This document shows positions 40,401-48,001 of a stretch of 64,000 nt of DNA, piece after piece. The stretch spans positions 1 to 64,000 of the forward strand of contig NZ_CP045723.1 in NCBI RefSeq assembly GCF_009646115.1, given 5' to 3'. Under the pieces are notes generated by a model, which was not told the origin of the DNA, made no database searches, and was given only the letters and a program-made list of their open reading frames with translations. A program made the position numbers and the translations under genes. This stretch comes from Pantoea eucalypti (lineage in GTDB: Bacteria; Pseudomonadota; Gammaproteobacteria; Enterobacterales; Enterobacteriaceae). How positions within the stretch are numbered: the stretch's first letter is position 1; every line of letters begins with the position of its first letter.

Positions 40401-41170
40401 ATGTAACAGGGCCATTTTATACATCAACGCATATAAATATTGGTAACTTCGGGACAGGTGCTTTTGCTGGCTCTGCAGCCTCCCTCAATATTGGGGATTC
40501 GGACACGGGTTTAATTTGTCCTTCTGATGGAATGCTTGACTTCTATTCCAATAATACCCGGTTCTTCACTTTGGATGGTTCTGGGCCACGCGTTTATTTT
40601 GATAAGCCGATAGCCTCTGGTACTCCTGATACTTTTCGAATCATTAGCGGCGGATTTGGTGTTTTTCAGCGTTTCGATGGTACCAACTTCTATTTCATGG
40701 CAACGAACCAAAATGATCCGATGGGAACATGGAATAATCTCAGGCCTCTTTATTTTAATGCTAGAACCGGCAGGGTCGATATGGGTCACGACGTTGCTAT
40801 TGGTGGCAATTGCTACTTTAATCAGCAACTCAATGTGGGCGGCAACATCGTCGCTGGTGATCGTGTTTATACCGGCAATGGTGGCTCATTTGTTCAGAGC
40901 GACGGTAATGTTTACGGCGGATGCTGGGGGGGGTACTTAAGTAACTGGATAAGCGGAACTTTCTTTCAACGTGGTTCAGGCGACATCGTTTCGGACGTAC
41001 GTCTGGCAGGCGAGGGAGGGGGAATACTTAACGGGACTTATAAGGTGCCTAGTGGCTGCGTAATGACAGGATGGTATACGGAAGGCTCAACACCAGGCGG
41101 CGATACAATTTTTTATCGTGCAATTCAAAAAGCCGTGAACGGTAACTGGTACACCATAGGACAAGTGTAA
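37436..41170 (+). CDS. S: Long tail fibre protein, P1 S-like
   Basis: 1244 residues. The N-terminal 260 (SADMQYLETYTSSALNRKLK; FRKNIELDQLVNEKQLVA) form the conserved baseplate-attachment module, followed by a shaft of beta-rich repeats (NAALVVTGSSNDGTQGITVN; SFAPTVTFIDRDADSAGFRL). From about 40080 the base composition shifts to AT-rich and the C-terminus (GWYTEGSTPGGDTIFYRAIQ) is a new receptor-binding module. The fibre decides host range by binding lipopolysaccharide or another surface sugar. It lacks the inverted-repeat and Cin-site structure of P1's switchable S. Confidence 0.85.
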   Translation: MSSNEITDIGVMAGKAYGTAPLSADMQYLETYTSSALNRKLKGIVRSGFYLGFAPVAGSGLNVIVTSKGAEGGQGAASLDVNAHQITVQHLADLTLPVVAGKTTRIVLEANYKLGVKTDQVDITSTVQAARVFAQDISVALTPNQLELCRVLVPTGTTQVTQAMIVTNYRINRQVGITLDSIYTSDDELIAANLKGLKILKGMIDNNMVIANNGSDIHDKAMFRKNIELDQLVNEKQLVASENLADLPDVPEARENLGLGTAAQADQQKNPLDMTAGALMAVGAFGLGAPSLVLDSKITLLADVSVTEQNAFWTLSGTFSDGPIELGKTAQTLRGQLFNMRRKYDADASLVQLLAAQGGVMYLRVAAKVSGDWAWSGLTVGADQNGWRKMMDSASMTLADLVKAGAAKAGDNDDITSTSKLTNINTPKLTVSKNLDVGSQISAGFRIGVIRSEPSVPSMTFLRTDQPDDKPPAYETDIMQIVGRVAAVSGDAWSGRILGGITTTNMTHGGGKISIDARASTGVIATRLVLNSGDGLATLQGAGGLAITGGGGLSSDGAGLFTADGITLQLKPKTKDKAYYLRGKKSDDTLHWYFGQSKDSNDGVSWGNSITSTWLTLSGDGTGETNVSTMNLLNNAIVGGNLTVSRGADFTGPVNVLAKGATAVGDLTNAALVVTGSSNDGTQGITVNSFAPTVTFIDRDADSAGFRLRGNGSSLHLDVDGRDNGVTWKQDIALFSDKGHLALGGSSDSTGRMLTIGNSTPGKGNLIGTTQIAAMAYANLGADATVRGIGFGVEMSVGDGNTGQNLPEVVEFWGNSTVVNTNATVGLMSSFRVFDKANLSIKAAYAFEGLMTQRAGLNRWNLYMQGTAPNYLRGQTIIGGVDIALPDSRVALSVNGSADVKGALTVFGDAYIKSSLSILSASPYIDFNSSTATTNDYDARIIVDATTTAKTSGQATMHIVAGNINLSGVTNVRSSLIVDQDAHFNNGAYVTGPFYTSTHINIGNFGTGAFAGSAASLNIGDSDTGLICPSDGMLDFYSNNTRFFTLDGSGPRVYFDKPIASGTPDTFRIISGGFGVFQRFDGTNFYFMATNQNDPMGTWNNLRPLYFNARTGRVDMGHDVAIGGNCYFNQQLNVGGNIVAGDRVYTGNGGSFVQSDGNVYGGCWGGYLSNWISGTFFQRGSGDIVSDVRLAGEGGGILNGTYKVPSGCVMTGWYTEGSTPGGDTIFYRAIQKAVNGNWYTIGQV

Positions 41171-41172
41171 AA

Positions 41173-41712
41173 ATGCTGACTCTTAAAAAACTAACTCCGT
41201 ATGATCATGAACACCGTGACTTAATCATGCCTGGTGCATATTTCCTGCAAACGGAAGACGGCCTTGATTGGTACTATCATTTAACACGATTTGCGGAAGA
41301 TACAATTAAAATTGCTTACGACGATGCTGGTGTCGTTCGGTTTATTGAAACAGATGCATCTAAGATCTGGCCCGCGAATTTAAGTGTGGTTGAGCTGAGT
41401 CCTGACAATGTACCAGCAGAAGCGAACAACACCGGTAATTGGTCATATAGCAATGGTAGTGTGGTTCCGCGTATTTATAGCGAAAGTGAGCTAATCATCA
41501 GAGCAGAAGCTGAGCGTGACAAGCTAATTGCTGCAGCCCGTGCAACTATGAATGAATGGCAAAATGACCTATTACTTGATGAAATCAGCGATGAAGACCG
41601 TGCATCTCTGAAGATGTGGAATGGCTATGTAAAAGCACTTAAAGCCGTCATTACTTCATCACCTGCAGAAATTGTCTGGCCAGCACCTCCTGAGCCAGTT
41701 TCAATCCGATAA
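41173..41712 (+). CDS. U: Tail fibre assembly chaperone, P1 U-like
   Basis: 179 residues (P1 U about the same). It begins two bases after S ends. LTPYDHEHRDLIMPGAYFLQ, PDNVPAEANNTGNW and the helix SELIIRAEAERDKLIAAARA-TMNEWQNDLLLDEISDED are hallmarks of the fibre assembly family (lambda Tfa, P2 G, Mu U). It helps the fibre trimerise and sometimes stays on the tip. AT-rich like the C-terminal end of S, so fibre tip and chaperone were probably exchanged together. Confidence 0.9.
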   Translation: MLTLKKLTPYDHEHRDLIMPGAYFLQTEDGLDWYYHLTRFAEDTIKIAYDDAGVVRFIETDASKIWPANLSVVELSPDNVPAEANNTGNWSYSNGSVVPRIYSESELIIRAEAERDKLIAAARATMNEWQNDLLLDEISDEDRASLKMWNGYVKALKAVITSSPAEIVWPAPPEPVSIR

Positions 41713-41741
41713 AAAGCATTTAATACCTGCCTTTCACTCTA

Positions 41742-41768
41742 AACAGCGCCTCCGGGCGCTGTTTTTCT
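41742..41768 (+). terminator. Terminator after the fibre operon
   Basis: AACAGCGCC-tccg-GGCGCTGTT followed by a T run. Confidence 0.9.
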
Positions 41769-41781
41769 TTACCTCTCTAAA

Positions 41782-41806
41782 TTACAGACTCCTTACGCTC
41801 ACGCCA
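41782..41806 (+). promoter_or_regulatory. Late promoter, copy E (lydA-dar operon)
   Basis: AAATTACAGACTCCTTACGC matches the conserved late element; -10 TACGCT. It starts about 50 bases before the lydA start codon. Confidence 0.65.
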
Positions 41807-41834
41807 CCTGATTACCAGGTGCTAAGGGGGGTAT

Positions 41835-42152
41835 GTGACCGATGTAGAAAAAATGCTCGCGGTTTCGCTTCTCCTGTCTTTGCTGAGCGGCACAGGCGTA
41901 TTCCTGCTGGGAGTACGCGAATACCGGATCAAACCAAACGTATTCAATTTCACCACTGAGTTGGTGCTGGCGCTGATTACCGGACTGACGGCTTATTTTT
42001 TTGCGCGACAGCAGGGACTGGACGAAATCGTGATTTACCTCGCCGTGTTGGTTGCAAGTAACAACTGGCGTGAACTTTCAACTGTGTTTAAAGAACGACT
42101 CATTGCGGCAATAAACGGCGTATTTGGGTCAAAAGGAGGCTCCGGCCAATGA
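41835..42152 (+). CDS. lydA: Holin LydA-like
   Basis: GTG start behind an AAGGGGGG site. 105 residues with three membrane helices: LAVSLLLSLLSGTGVFLLGV, FTTELVLALITGLTAYFFA and EIVIYLAVLVASN, then a basic C-terminus. P1 LydA is a holin of the same size at the same place, followed by LydB. The holin forms lesions at a fixed time that release the cytoplasmic endolysin; this matters here because the endolysin at 51255 has no export signal. It overlaps lydB by four bases. Confidence 0.82.
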   Translation: MTDVEKMLAVSLLLSLLSGTGVFLLGVREYRIKPNVFNFTTELVLALITGLTAYFFARQQGLDEIVIYLAVLVASNNWRELSTVFKERLIAAINGVFGSKGGSGQ

Positions 42153-42604
42153 TTGATTTCCAGAACCTGTTTATGACAGCAATGGCGGCGGCGATGGTTA
42201 TCGATCGCTGCGCATTCGCACGTAAAAAAGTGGCATTACTGGGTTGCGGTGTAGCGGTAGTGCGTGACAATGCGCTGGCCTTCCCGGTCCGCCTGAATAT
42301 TGCCTGTGCCGGTAAACTCGCGGGAGCCAAAATTGAGTACTGGCTACGCGATAGCAATGATCCGACCGTCGTTATCTCCGGCAAACAGCGCACGCTGGAC
42401 CTTTCGCCAAAAGGGGTGAGTGAAGAGTTTCTACTGATCGATACGCGTTATCTGGAGCCGGGTGAATGGTATCTGACAGTCCGTGTCACTCACGGTAACA
42501 GCCGTCTTAATCCCCTTTACCGTATTTTCCCGCTGCAGGATACCGTCACCAGAACTTACCAGCTGAGTAAGTCAGAGCAGGGGGAATACCATGTCGAATC
42601 CTAA
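42149..42604 (+). CDS. lydB: LydB-like lysis timing protein
   Basis: 151 residues (P1 LydB 147). MIDFQNLFMTAMAAAMVIDR is a hydrophobic but not strongly membrane-like N-terminus; the rest is a soluble beta-rich domain (FPVRLNIACAGKLAGAKIEY; YLEPGEWYLTVRVTHGNSRL). P1 LydB prevents premature lysis by LydA. Overlaps by ATGA with lydA and by 14 bases with hdf, so the whole block is translated as a unit. Confidence 0.75.
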   Translation: MIDFQNLFMTAMAAAMVIDRCAFARKKVALLGCGVAVVRDNALAFPVRLNIACAGKLAGAKIEYWLRDSNDPTVVISGKQRTLDLSPKGVSEEFLLIDTRYLEPGEWYLTVRVTHGNSRLNPLYRIFPLQDTVTRTYQLSKSEQGEYHVES

Positions 42605-43208
42605 GACCTATGTCCTGCTTAGCTTTGACGAGCTCAACGAAAAAGGGCTGGCGAAGCTGAAAAAGGCGATCGCCACCAGCGGCTATGAGGTGGCAAAAAT
42701 CACCGCCGCCGGCGCAGCCCGTAAAAAGGATGGTGTACCCACTAAAACCTTCAGCCTCGCCGGCATGGATGAGCAGGTCATGACCGTGCAGGTCAACGAC
42801 AGCGGCGACATTTCCGGCCTGAAGCTGAACGGCAAAAACGTGCCATTTACCCACGTCACCACGATCCCCGATCTCGGACGCCAGCTGGCCGCGCTGTTTA
42901 AGAAAGGCTCGACGGCATTTCAGAAGGCGCTGGCGCGCAAGATGGCACGCGTCGCCGCCAGCAAAGACGACTCACCGCAGCCAAAACGCGGCGTGAAATC
43001 GTCAGTTCAGCTGCTGGCCGAAGTGCGCCAGCAGCGTGACGCCTATAAAGCAGGTATCGCAGACACCCAGGCGAAGGCTGACCAGCTGACGCGGGATGCC
43101 GATGCGGTACAGAAAAACGCGGACAGCTTACAGACCGAGCTTAATCAGGAGCAGGCGATCACCCGCCAGCTGAAAGAGCAGATCGCCCAACTGGAAGAGG
43201 CAGCATGA
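42591..43208 (+). CDS. hdf: Hdf-like protein of the dar operon
   Basis: 205 residues, near P1 Hdf in size. Its N-terminus (YVLLSFDELNEKGLAKLKKA; MTVQVNDSGDISGLKLNGKN) has the DarA N-terminal-domain pattern, followed by a C-terminal coiled coil (RQQRDAYKAGIADTQAKADQ; QAITRQLKEQIAQLEEAA). In P1 Hdf enters the head with DarA and influences incorporation of the Dar proteins. Overlaps darA by four bases. Confidence 0.8.
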   Translation: MSNPKTYVLLSFDELNEKGLAKLKKAIATSGYEVAKITAAGAARKKDGVPTKTFSLAGMDEQVMTVQVNDSGDISGLKLNGKNVPFTHVTTIPDLGRQLAALFKKGSTAFQKALARKMARVAASKDDSPQPKRGVKSSVQLLAEVRQQRDAYKAGIADTQAKADQLTRDADAVQKNADSLQTELNQEQAITRQLKEQIAQLEEAA

Positions 43209-45409
43209 TGAATGAGATTTTAAGCAACCGTATGGTGCTGGACCTCCAGAACCGCACACCGGGCGCAGTGCTGGCGCAGGCGGTTTATGACGGCCTGATG
43301 ACCGGCAGCAGCGCGGATATGATGCTGGAAAGCGTCACTATCGACGATATAGATCACACCTACCTGGGAAATGAAAGTCTGGTGCCGGGTGCGATGTTTG
43401 AGGCAATCAGCACCGAGCGCATGCGTCTGGCGCAGACCATGCGCGCCTTTGTGAAAGCGTTAAACCGTGGCCTGAACGGGACCAATATCAGCGCCGGTAC
43501 TGACGATGCAGGCGCTGATACTACCGGGCAAAAAACTGTGGGCGGCGCGGTGATTGGTAAAGTTCGCCGTGTGGCCAGCATACCGGTTATGAGTGCGCTG
43601 ATTCCATTATCAGACGGGCAGAGCGTGTCGCTGGTGTTCCACTCTCCGACCGCTGACAACGGTAAGATCCGTAATCAGGATACGCTGGTGGCGTTTCAGT
43701 TCCTGATCAACAAGCGCGACGTGACACACATTGTGGCCCCGATTGGCGGACGGGATATGTCGCTGCAGCAGGTCACGCAGGCGCTTTCCAACCTGATCGA
43801 GAAGAACAGCGGCAAGTTCACAAAGCAGAAGGATGCACAGACGAAGTTACGCGCCGAAGTGGAGACCACACAGGCCGAAACGGACAAGCTGGCAGATCAG
43901 CAGTCTGCACTGCTGGAAGTGGTGGATACACAGACCGCACGCGTGCAGATGCAGCAGGATAATGAGCAGACGCTGCGCGGCAAAGTCGCAGCCCAGCGCC
44001 AGATCAATGCCGACCTTACCGGCCAGCTGGCGGCGCTGCAGCAGGCGAAAGCGAGTGAGTCTGAAAGCACGGACACTTTCAGCGATCGCACTATCCAGGT
44101 TAAAGCGCACCTGAACATGGACGGACAGGCGACGCTGAGCAACGGCGCGACGGTCCGCTATCACAGCTATGACCAGGACGGAGAGCTTAAAGGTAAGGTG
44201 ATCATCACCGAAGCGGATGGGACCACGTTTGAAATGCCGTCCAAATCCAGCCAGGGCGCGGAAATAGGTAAAGCCGCCACAAAACTGCTGAAGGCCTACC
44301 GCACCGGCGCGGCGGATAAATACCGTGTCAGTGCTGAGCCAGTTTTGACGCAGGAGCCACAACCTGAACCGGCGCCGCAACCAGAGCCACAGCCAGAACC
44401 ACAGCCACAGCCAGAGCCAGAACCACAACCTGTCGCACCCGCAGCCGTCTGGCGCTATGCGATGGTAAACCGGCCAGTTGGTATCGGCGCGGTACCGCCA
44501 GAATATGCCTTCGTTGCAGACCAGCCAGCAGAAGGCCAGCCATACAGCGGCGTTGCGCGTAACGGCATCATTTCCTACGACCGTCCACTTACTGACAAAG
44601 AGATTGCTGACTTTGAGCTGAAGCTGATCCCGACGCATGCGGATCTCGATGCGCTGGCCATAACCGTGGCCGACAAGATGAGCGATTACGCCGCGCAGTA
44701 TCTGGAAATGTCCGCAGAAGACCCGGACACCTACGCAAAACAGGTGCGCATGGTTGCCCGTAAAAACCGTACTGGCGTTGCCTACCCCGAAGGCGAAGAC
44801 CTGACCTACTTCAATCAGGCCATTGACGCCAGATTGCAGATCCTTGCAGCAGATGAGCCAAAGCAGGAAGAGACAGACGTGACTGACGATCGTGAAAGCA
44901 CTGACCCATTCTGGATAGCGGCGAAGCGCCTGGGCGATCTTGTAGGCTGGGCGTCTGACCTGGTAAATGCCTGGGCCGAAGCGCTGGGTTATGGCAGTGA
45001 GCAGATGAAGCAGGCGGCGGACTATGTGGAGGTTAATCAAAGCCCTGATTATCTGAAGGCTGTAGAAGCCGCGATGATCACCGGCAAGCGTATTCCGCTG
45101 GTGGAGGAACTAAGCACCTCTGAGCCAGAGCCAGCCCCGCAGCCAGAGCCACAACCAGAACCGCAGCCTGAGCCAGTGCCGGAAGCAGACACCCAGGCGC
45201 AGAAGGCGATTGATTACCTTCAGGGGCTGACTTCGCTCGATACCGACGATATGGACGTGATCCGTGCTGGCCGTAACCAGGTCCGTGAGGCCATTACCGC
45301 ACTGACGGCCGCGGGTGTATTCGATGAAAACGAATCGCTGGTCAATGACGCCGTGGAGCACCTTAGCGATCTGCTGGTGGCCGTGCAGCGTAACGGGGTG
45401 GCCGCATGA
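43205..45409 (+). CDS. darA: DarA-like antirestriction internal head protein
   Basis: 734 residues against about 640 in P1. The N-terminal 200 residues are globular (SNRMVLDLQNRTPGAVLAQA; GGAVIGKVRRVASIPVMSAL), followed by a coiled coil near 200-290, then two Pro-Glu-Gln linkers (about 378-407 and 638-657, PQPEPAPQPEPQPEPQPQ) that separate small domains. The linkers explain most of the extra length. In P1 DarA is packaged in the head, cut by Pro, injected with DNA, and protects against type I restriction in trans-independent fashion. Coupled to hdf and ddrA. Confidence 0.82.
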   Translation: MMNEILSNRMVLDLQNRTPGAVLAQAVYDGLMTGSSADMMLESVTIDDIDHTYLGNESLVPGAMFEAISTERMRLAQTMRAFVKALNRGLNGTNISAGTDDAGADTTGQKTVGGAVIGKVRRVASIPVMSALIPLSDGQSVSLVFHSPTADNGKIRNQDTLVAFQFLINKRDVTHIVAPIGGRDMSLQQVTQALSNLIEKNSGKFTKQKDAQTKLRAEVETTQAETDKLADQQSALLEVVDTQTARVQMQQDNEQTLRGKVAAQRQINADLTGQLAALQQAKASESESTDTFSDRTIQVKAHLNMDGQATLSNGATVRYHSYDQDGELKGKVIITEADGTTFEMPSKSSQGAEIGKAATKLLKAYRTGAADKYRVSAEPVLTQEPQPEPAPQPEPQPEPQPQPEPEPQPVAPAAVWRYAMVNRPVGIGAVPPEYAFVADQPAEGQPYSGVARNGIISYDRPLTDKEIADFELKLIPTHADLDALAITVADKMSDYAAQYLEMSAEDPDTYAKQVRMVARKNRTGVAYPEGEDLTYFNQAIDARLQILAADEPKQEETDVTDDRESTDPFWIAAKRLGDLVGWASDLVNAWAEALGYGSEQMKQAADYVEVNQSPDYLKAVEAAMITGKRIPLVEELSTSEPEPAPQPEPQPEPQPEPVPEADTQAQKAIDYLQGLTSLDTDDMDVIRAGRNQVREAITALTAAGVFDENESLVNDAVEHLSDLLVAVQRNGVAA

Positions 45410-45801
45410 CCTTAACCGCACTGCAAAAGCTGGATTTAGCCGACCAGCTGGACGAGCTGATTATCAAAGCCCCGACCGTTAAGGGACTGGACCTTCTGGA
45501 TCTCAATGACCAGATGGAGGCGATCATGCTCCAGCTGGGTTATGGCGTTGCGCCAGCACCCGCCACCAGCGAACCGGCACCCGCGACGGTCACTGAGCCA
45601 CAGCCGGAACCCGTGAAGGAAGATCAGCCCGTTCCCGAAGTTGTTACTGACTTTCTGGCCGGTAAGTTCATCAGCCAGGCGCAACTGGATTTTGTTGAGA
45701 CGCTGCGCCGTGTCGGTGACTACATCGGCGTTTATCTGGAGCTCGACGACGCGAGACAACAGACCGCCAGCTGGATAGCCGCCAGCGGCCTCGCTGCTTA
45801 A
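45406..45801 (+). CDS. ddrA: DdrA-like dar operon protein
   Basis: 131 residues overlapping the darA stop (ATGA). LTALQKLDLADQLDELIIKA and VKGLDLLDLNDQMEAIMLQL are paired helices, then a Pro/Glu linker (ATSEPAPATVTEPQPEPVKE) and a helical C-terminus. The small helical repeat (LxxLDLxDQLDxLxxKA) recurs in Dar proteins. It is the last gene before a terminator, as ddrA is close to darA in P1. Confidence 0.75.
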   Translation: MTLTALQKLDLADQLDELIIKAPTVKGLDLLDLNDQMEAIMLQLGYGVAPAPATSEPAPATVTEPQPEPVKEDQPVPEVVTDFLAGKFISQAQLDFVETLRRVGDYIGVYLELDDARQQTASWIAASGLAA

Positions 45802-45806
45802 ACATC

Positions 45807-45830
45807 AACCCCGTTTCGGCGGGGTTTTTT
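45807..45830 (+). terminator. Terminator after ddrA
   Basis: AACCCCG-tttcgg-CGGGGTT followed by six T residues, 15 bases before the ddrB start codon. ddrB therefore depends on read-through or on its own promoter. Confidence 0.9.
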
Positions 45831-45845
45831 ATTCCTGGGAACAAA

Positions 45846-47222
45846 ATGCTTAACGAGAAATTACGAAATCTGCTGAGCGACGCTGGCAGCATATTTGCCC
45901 TGATCGGGCTGGTGGGCTCAATGCGTAAAGCACAGACCACAACGGGGCGATCGTCATATGTCGTTACCGGCAAAGGGCAGGAGGTAAAGACGGCGTTTAA
46001 GGTGGTGGATGCGCGCCACCTGATTATTTCTAACAACCTCGACGGCACAATAAACCCGCTTTTCCCGGCTGAGTTGCAGCCACGCGACCGCACGCGCCTG
46101 ACCAGTAAAGTGCAGGTATCTAAAATCGCAGGCAACCTCAGACCGGCAAAGCTGACTGATTCAGGCATGAGCAGCCACGGCGCGCCAATCGTGGGCGCAG
46201 ATAACGTGGTTGAGTCGGGTAACGGGCGCTCGATGGGGATCACCCGCGCCTATGAGCAGGGGCAGGCCGACGAGTACCGCCAGTATCTGATTGAGCACGC
46301 AAAAGATTACGGCCTTAAAGCTTCGGATATCGCGCAGATGGATATGCCGGTACTGGTGCGTGAGCGCATTACCGACGTTGACTGTGCGCAGTTTGCGAAA
46401 GACTCCAACCTCTCCGATTTGCAGGAAATGGCGGCGAGTGAGAAGGCCTTTGTCGATGCCGAAATGCTCGATGAGCGTCTGATGGCCATCTTCAATCCGT
46501 CCGACGACGGCAACCTACTGGCACGCTCAAACGACGGCTTTATCCGGGCATTCATGAAAGAGATTGGCGACACAGCGACCGCAGGCCTGCTGACCGAAGA
46601 CGGGCGCCCGACGAAGCAGCTGATTGACCGCATGCAGAATGCGATCTTTGCCCGTGCCTACAAAGACGAACGGCTGGTTAAGCTGGTATCCGAAGAGCCG
46701 GACCCGGAAATGCGCAACATTCTGACAGCGCTCAACACAGCGGCAAGCGAGTTTGCACAGATGCAGATGTTATCCGGAGACGTTCACCGGCAGGCCGTCA
46801 ACGGCCTGGTGGATGGAGTGCAGTCGGTTGATGGTCTCGATCAGCAGGCAATCGCTGCGTTGCAGGATGCTATCAAACTGGTTCGCCAGGCTAAAGATAG
46901 CGGGCAGGCCATACAGGAAGTACTGGCGCAGCAGGGATTATTTGAAGAATCCAGCAAAGAGGCCGAAGCGCTGGCGCTGTTTATTGTGGCAAACAACCGC
47001 AGCGCAAAACGTATCGGGGCCGCGTTTAAAAAGATGGCGCAGAAGATCAACGACGAGTTGTTACACCAGCAGCAGGCGTTGGGGGATATGTTCGGCGGCG
47101 GTGAGCTGACGCTGAATGACGTGCTGACGGCGGTATCAGGAGAAATTGAGGAGGAATTTGGTGAAGGTAAGGGGTTAAGCTTTGCCATTTTCGAGTCTGT
47201 CAGCGCGCAGGCAACGAGCTAA
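45846..47222 (+). CDS. ddrB: DdrB-like protein with ParB-type domain
   Basis: 458 residues. The block VETGNGRSMGITRAYEQGQ-like (here VESGNGRSMGITRAYEQGQ, about 121-139) and MDMPVLVRERITDVDCAQFA are hallmarks of the DdrB-like ParB-superfamily domain, which is close to ParB/Srx nucleotide-binding folds. P1 DdrB is much longer (about 1000 residues), so only the first half is represented and the C-terminal part is missing or encoded elsewhere. In P1 it joins the head with the Dar proteins and modulates antirestriction. The start has a modest ribosome binding site (CTGGGAAC). Confidence 0.8.
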   Translation: MLNEKLRNLLSDAGSIFALIGLVGSMRKAQTTTGRSSYVVTGKGQEVKTAFKVVDARHLIISNNLDGTINPLFPAELQPRDRTRLTSKVQVSKIAGNLRPAKLTDSGMSSHGAPIVGADNVVESGNGRSMGITRAYEQGQADEYRQYLIEHAKDYGLKASDIAQMDMPVLVRERITDVDCAQFAKDSNLSDLQEMAASEKAFVDAEMLDERLMAIFNPSDDGNLLARSNDGFIRAFMKEIGDTATAGLLTEDGRPTKQLIDRMQNAIFARAYKDERLVKLVSEEPDPEMRNILTALNTAASEFAQMQMLSGDVHRQAVNGLVDGVQSVDGLDQQAIAALQDAIKLVRQAKDSGQAIQEVLAQQGLFEESSKEAEALALFIVANNRSAKRIGAAFKKMAQKINDELLHQQQALGDMFGGGELTLNDVLTAVSGEIEEEFGEGKGLSFAIFESVSAQATS

Positions 47223-47339
47223 TTTTACTGGTTCATAATATGCGTCAGCTCAGACTTGAGCTGACGGTTTTCACTGGCTGCACATCATTAAATCTGATCG
47301 TCTGCTTTGAGCGAAAAGCGGACTTAGTCACGGTCAAGG

Positions 47340-47609
47340 TTATTTTTTTCGTAATAGAAAAGCTGCGACTGCTGTCATAATGCCTATCAACGGCATCGTG
47401 CCAGCACCTGCTAAAAAGTTACGCTGATCTATCCGATTATCTGTACGAATGTGAGAAAGACGCGTGAGTGCGTTTTTTTTCGTAGTAGCACTAACCTCTT
47501 CAAATTGCTTTATATAGCCTTGGCTAATTAAATTAAAAGCCTGATTTTCTTCCGAATTTTCTAACGCAACTATCTGTTTACCTTTTTGATAGAAATGGTA
47601 GTCAGGCAT
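47340..47609 (-). CDS. Small C-tail-anchored membrane protein (89 aa)
   Basis: Leftward ORF at the left edge of the cargo block. The soluble part (HFYQKGKQIVALENSEENQA; QGYIKQFEEVSATTKKNALT) is polar and helical; the C-terminus AGTMPLIGIMTAVAAFLLRK is one membrane helix with a KK end. AT-rich. Family not recognised. Confidence 0.5.
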   Translation of the reverse strand: MPDYHFYQKGKQIVALENSEENQAFNLISQGYIKQFEEVSATTKKNALTRLSHIRTDNRIDQRNFLAGAGTMPLIGIMTAVAAFLLRKK

Positions 47610-47724
47610 CCGGTCGTCCTTACAATGAAAGTTGATGAGGTGCTTAAGCTCTCAGGTTTAGCTATCTACACAGAAACCCGTTTTTTTCTACGCAGGTCAA
47701 CACAAAAATTTTTTTATTCGTAAT

Positions 47725-47748
47725 GTCCGCTTCTGGCACAAAGCGGAC
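47725..47748. repeat. Imperfect palindrome, left copy
   Basis: GTCCGCTTCTGGCAC...AGCGGAC, 24 bases. Its 23/24 identical twin lies at 51109. Each is an inverted repeat (GTCCGCT/AGCGGAC). Similar GTCCGCT...GAGCGAAAAGCGGAC words occur at about 47309 and 50262 within the same block and are common in enterobacterial chromosomal intergenic DNA. Confidence 0.7.
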
Positions 47749-48001
47749 ATGAATCATGTATAAACGCTGTAAGAGAGAAGTTGATATTAACAATCTTTCC
47801 TACCCCTTATGAGGTAATTACTAACATCAGTATTGGCTAATTACTGGGTAACAGGTTAGACCTTATTGCTATTCAACCTAAATATTCTCTTTCTTACGCC
47901 TGCTATAAAGTTAATGAATAGTTGACCGATAATGATGATTAAGATGCTTTTAATCTGCATTATTTGTGTTCTTATAATAATTAATTCAGCAGGATGTAAA
48001 A

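Noticed and set aside
36987..41712. Cin-type invertible fibre segment
   Set aside because: No invertase gene, no inverted cix-like repeats and only one fibre tip in the window.
43847..45040. 397-codon leftward frame opposite darA
   Set aside because: Its Trp/Leu/Phe/Arg runs arise from the reverse reading of the Pro-Gln-Glu linkers; darA is supported by homology and coupling.
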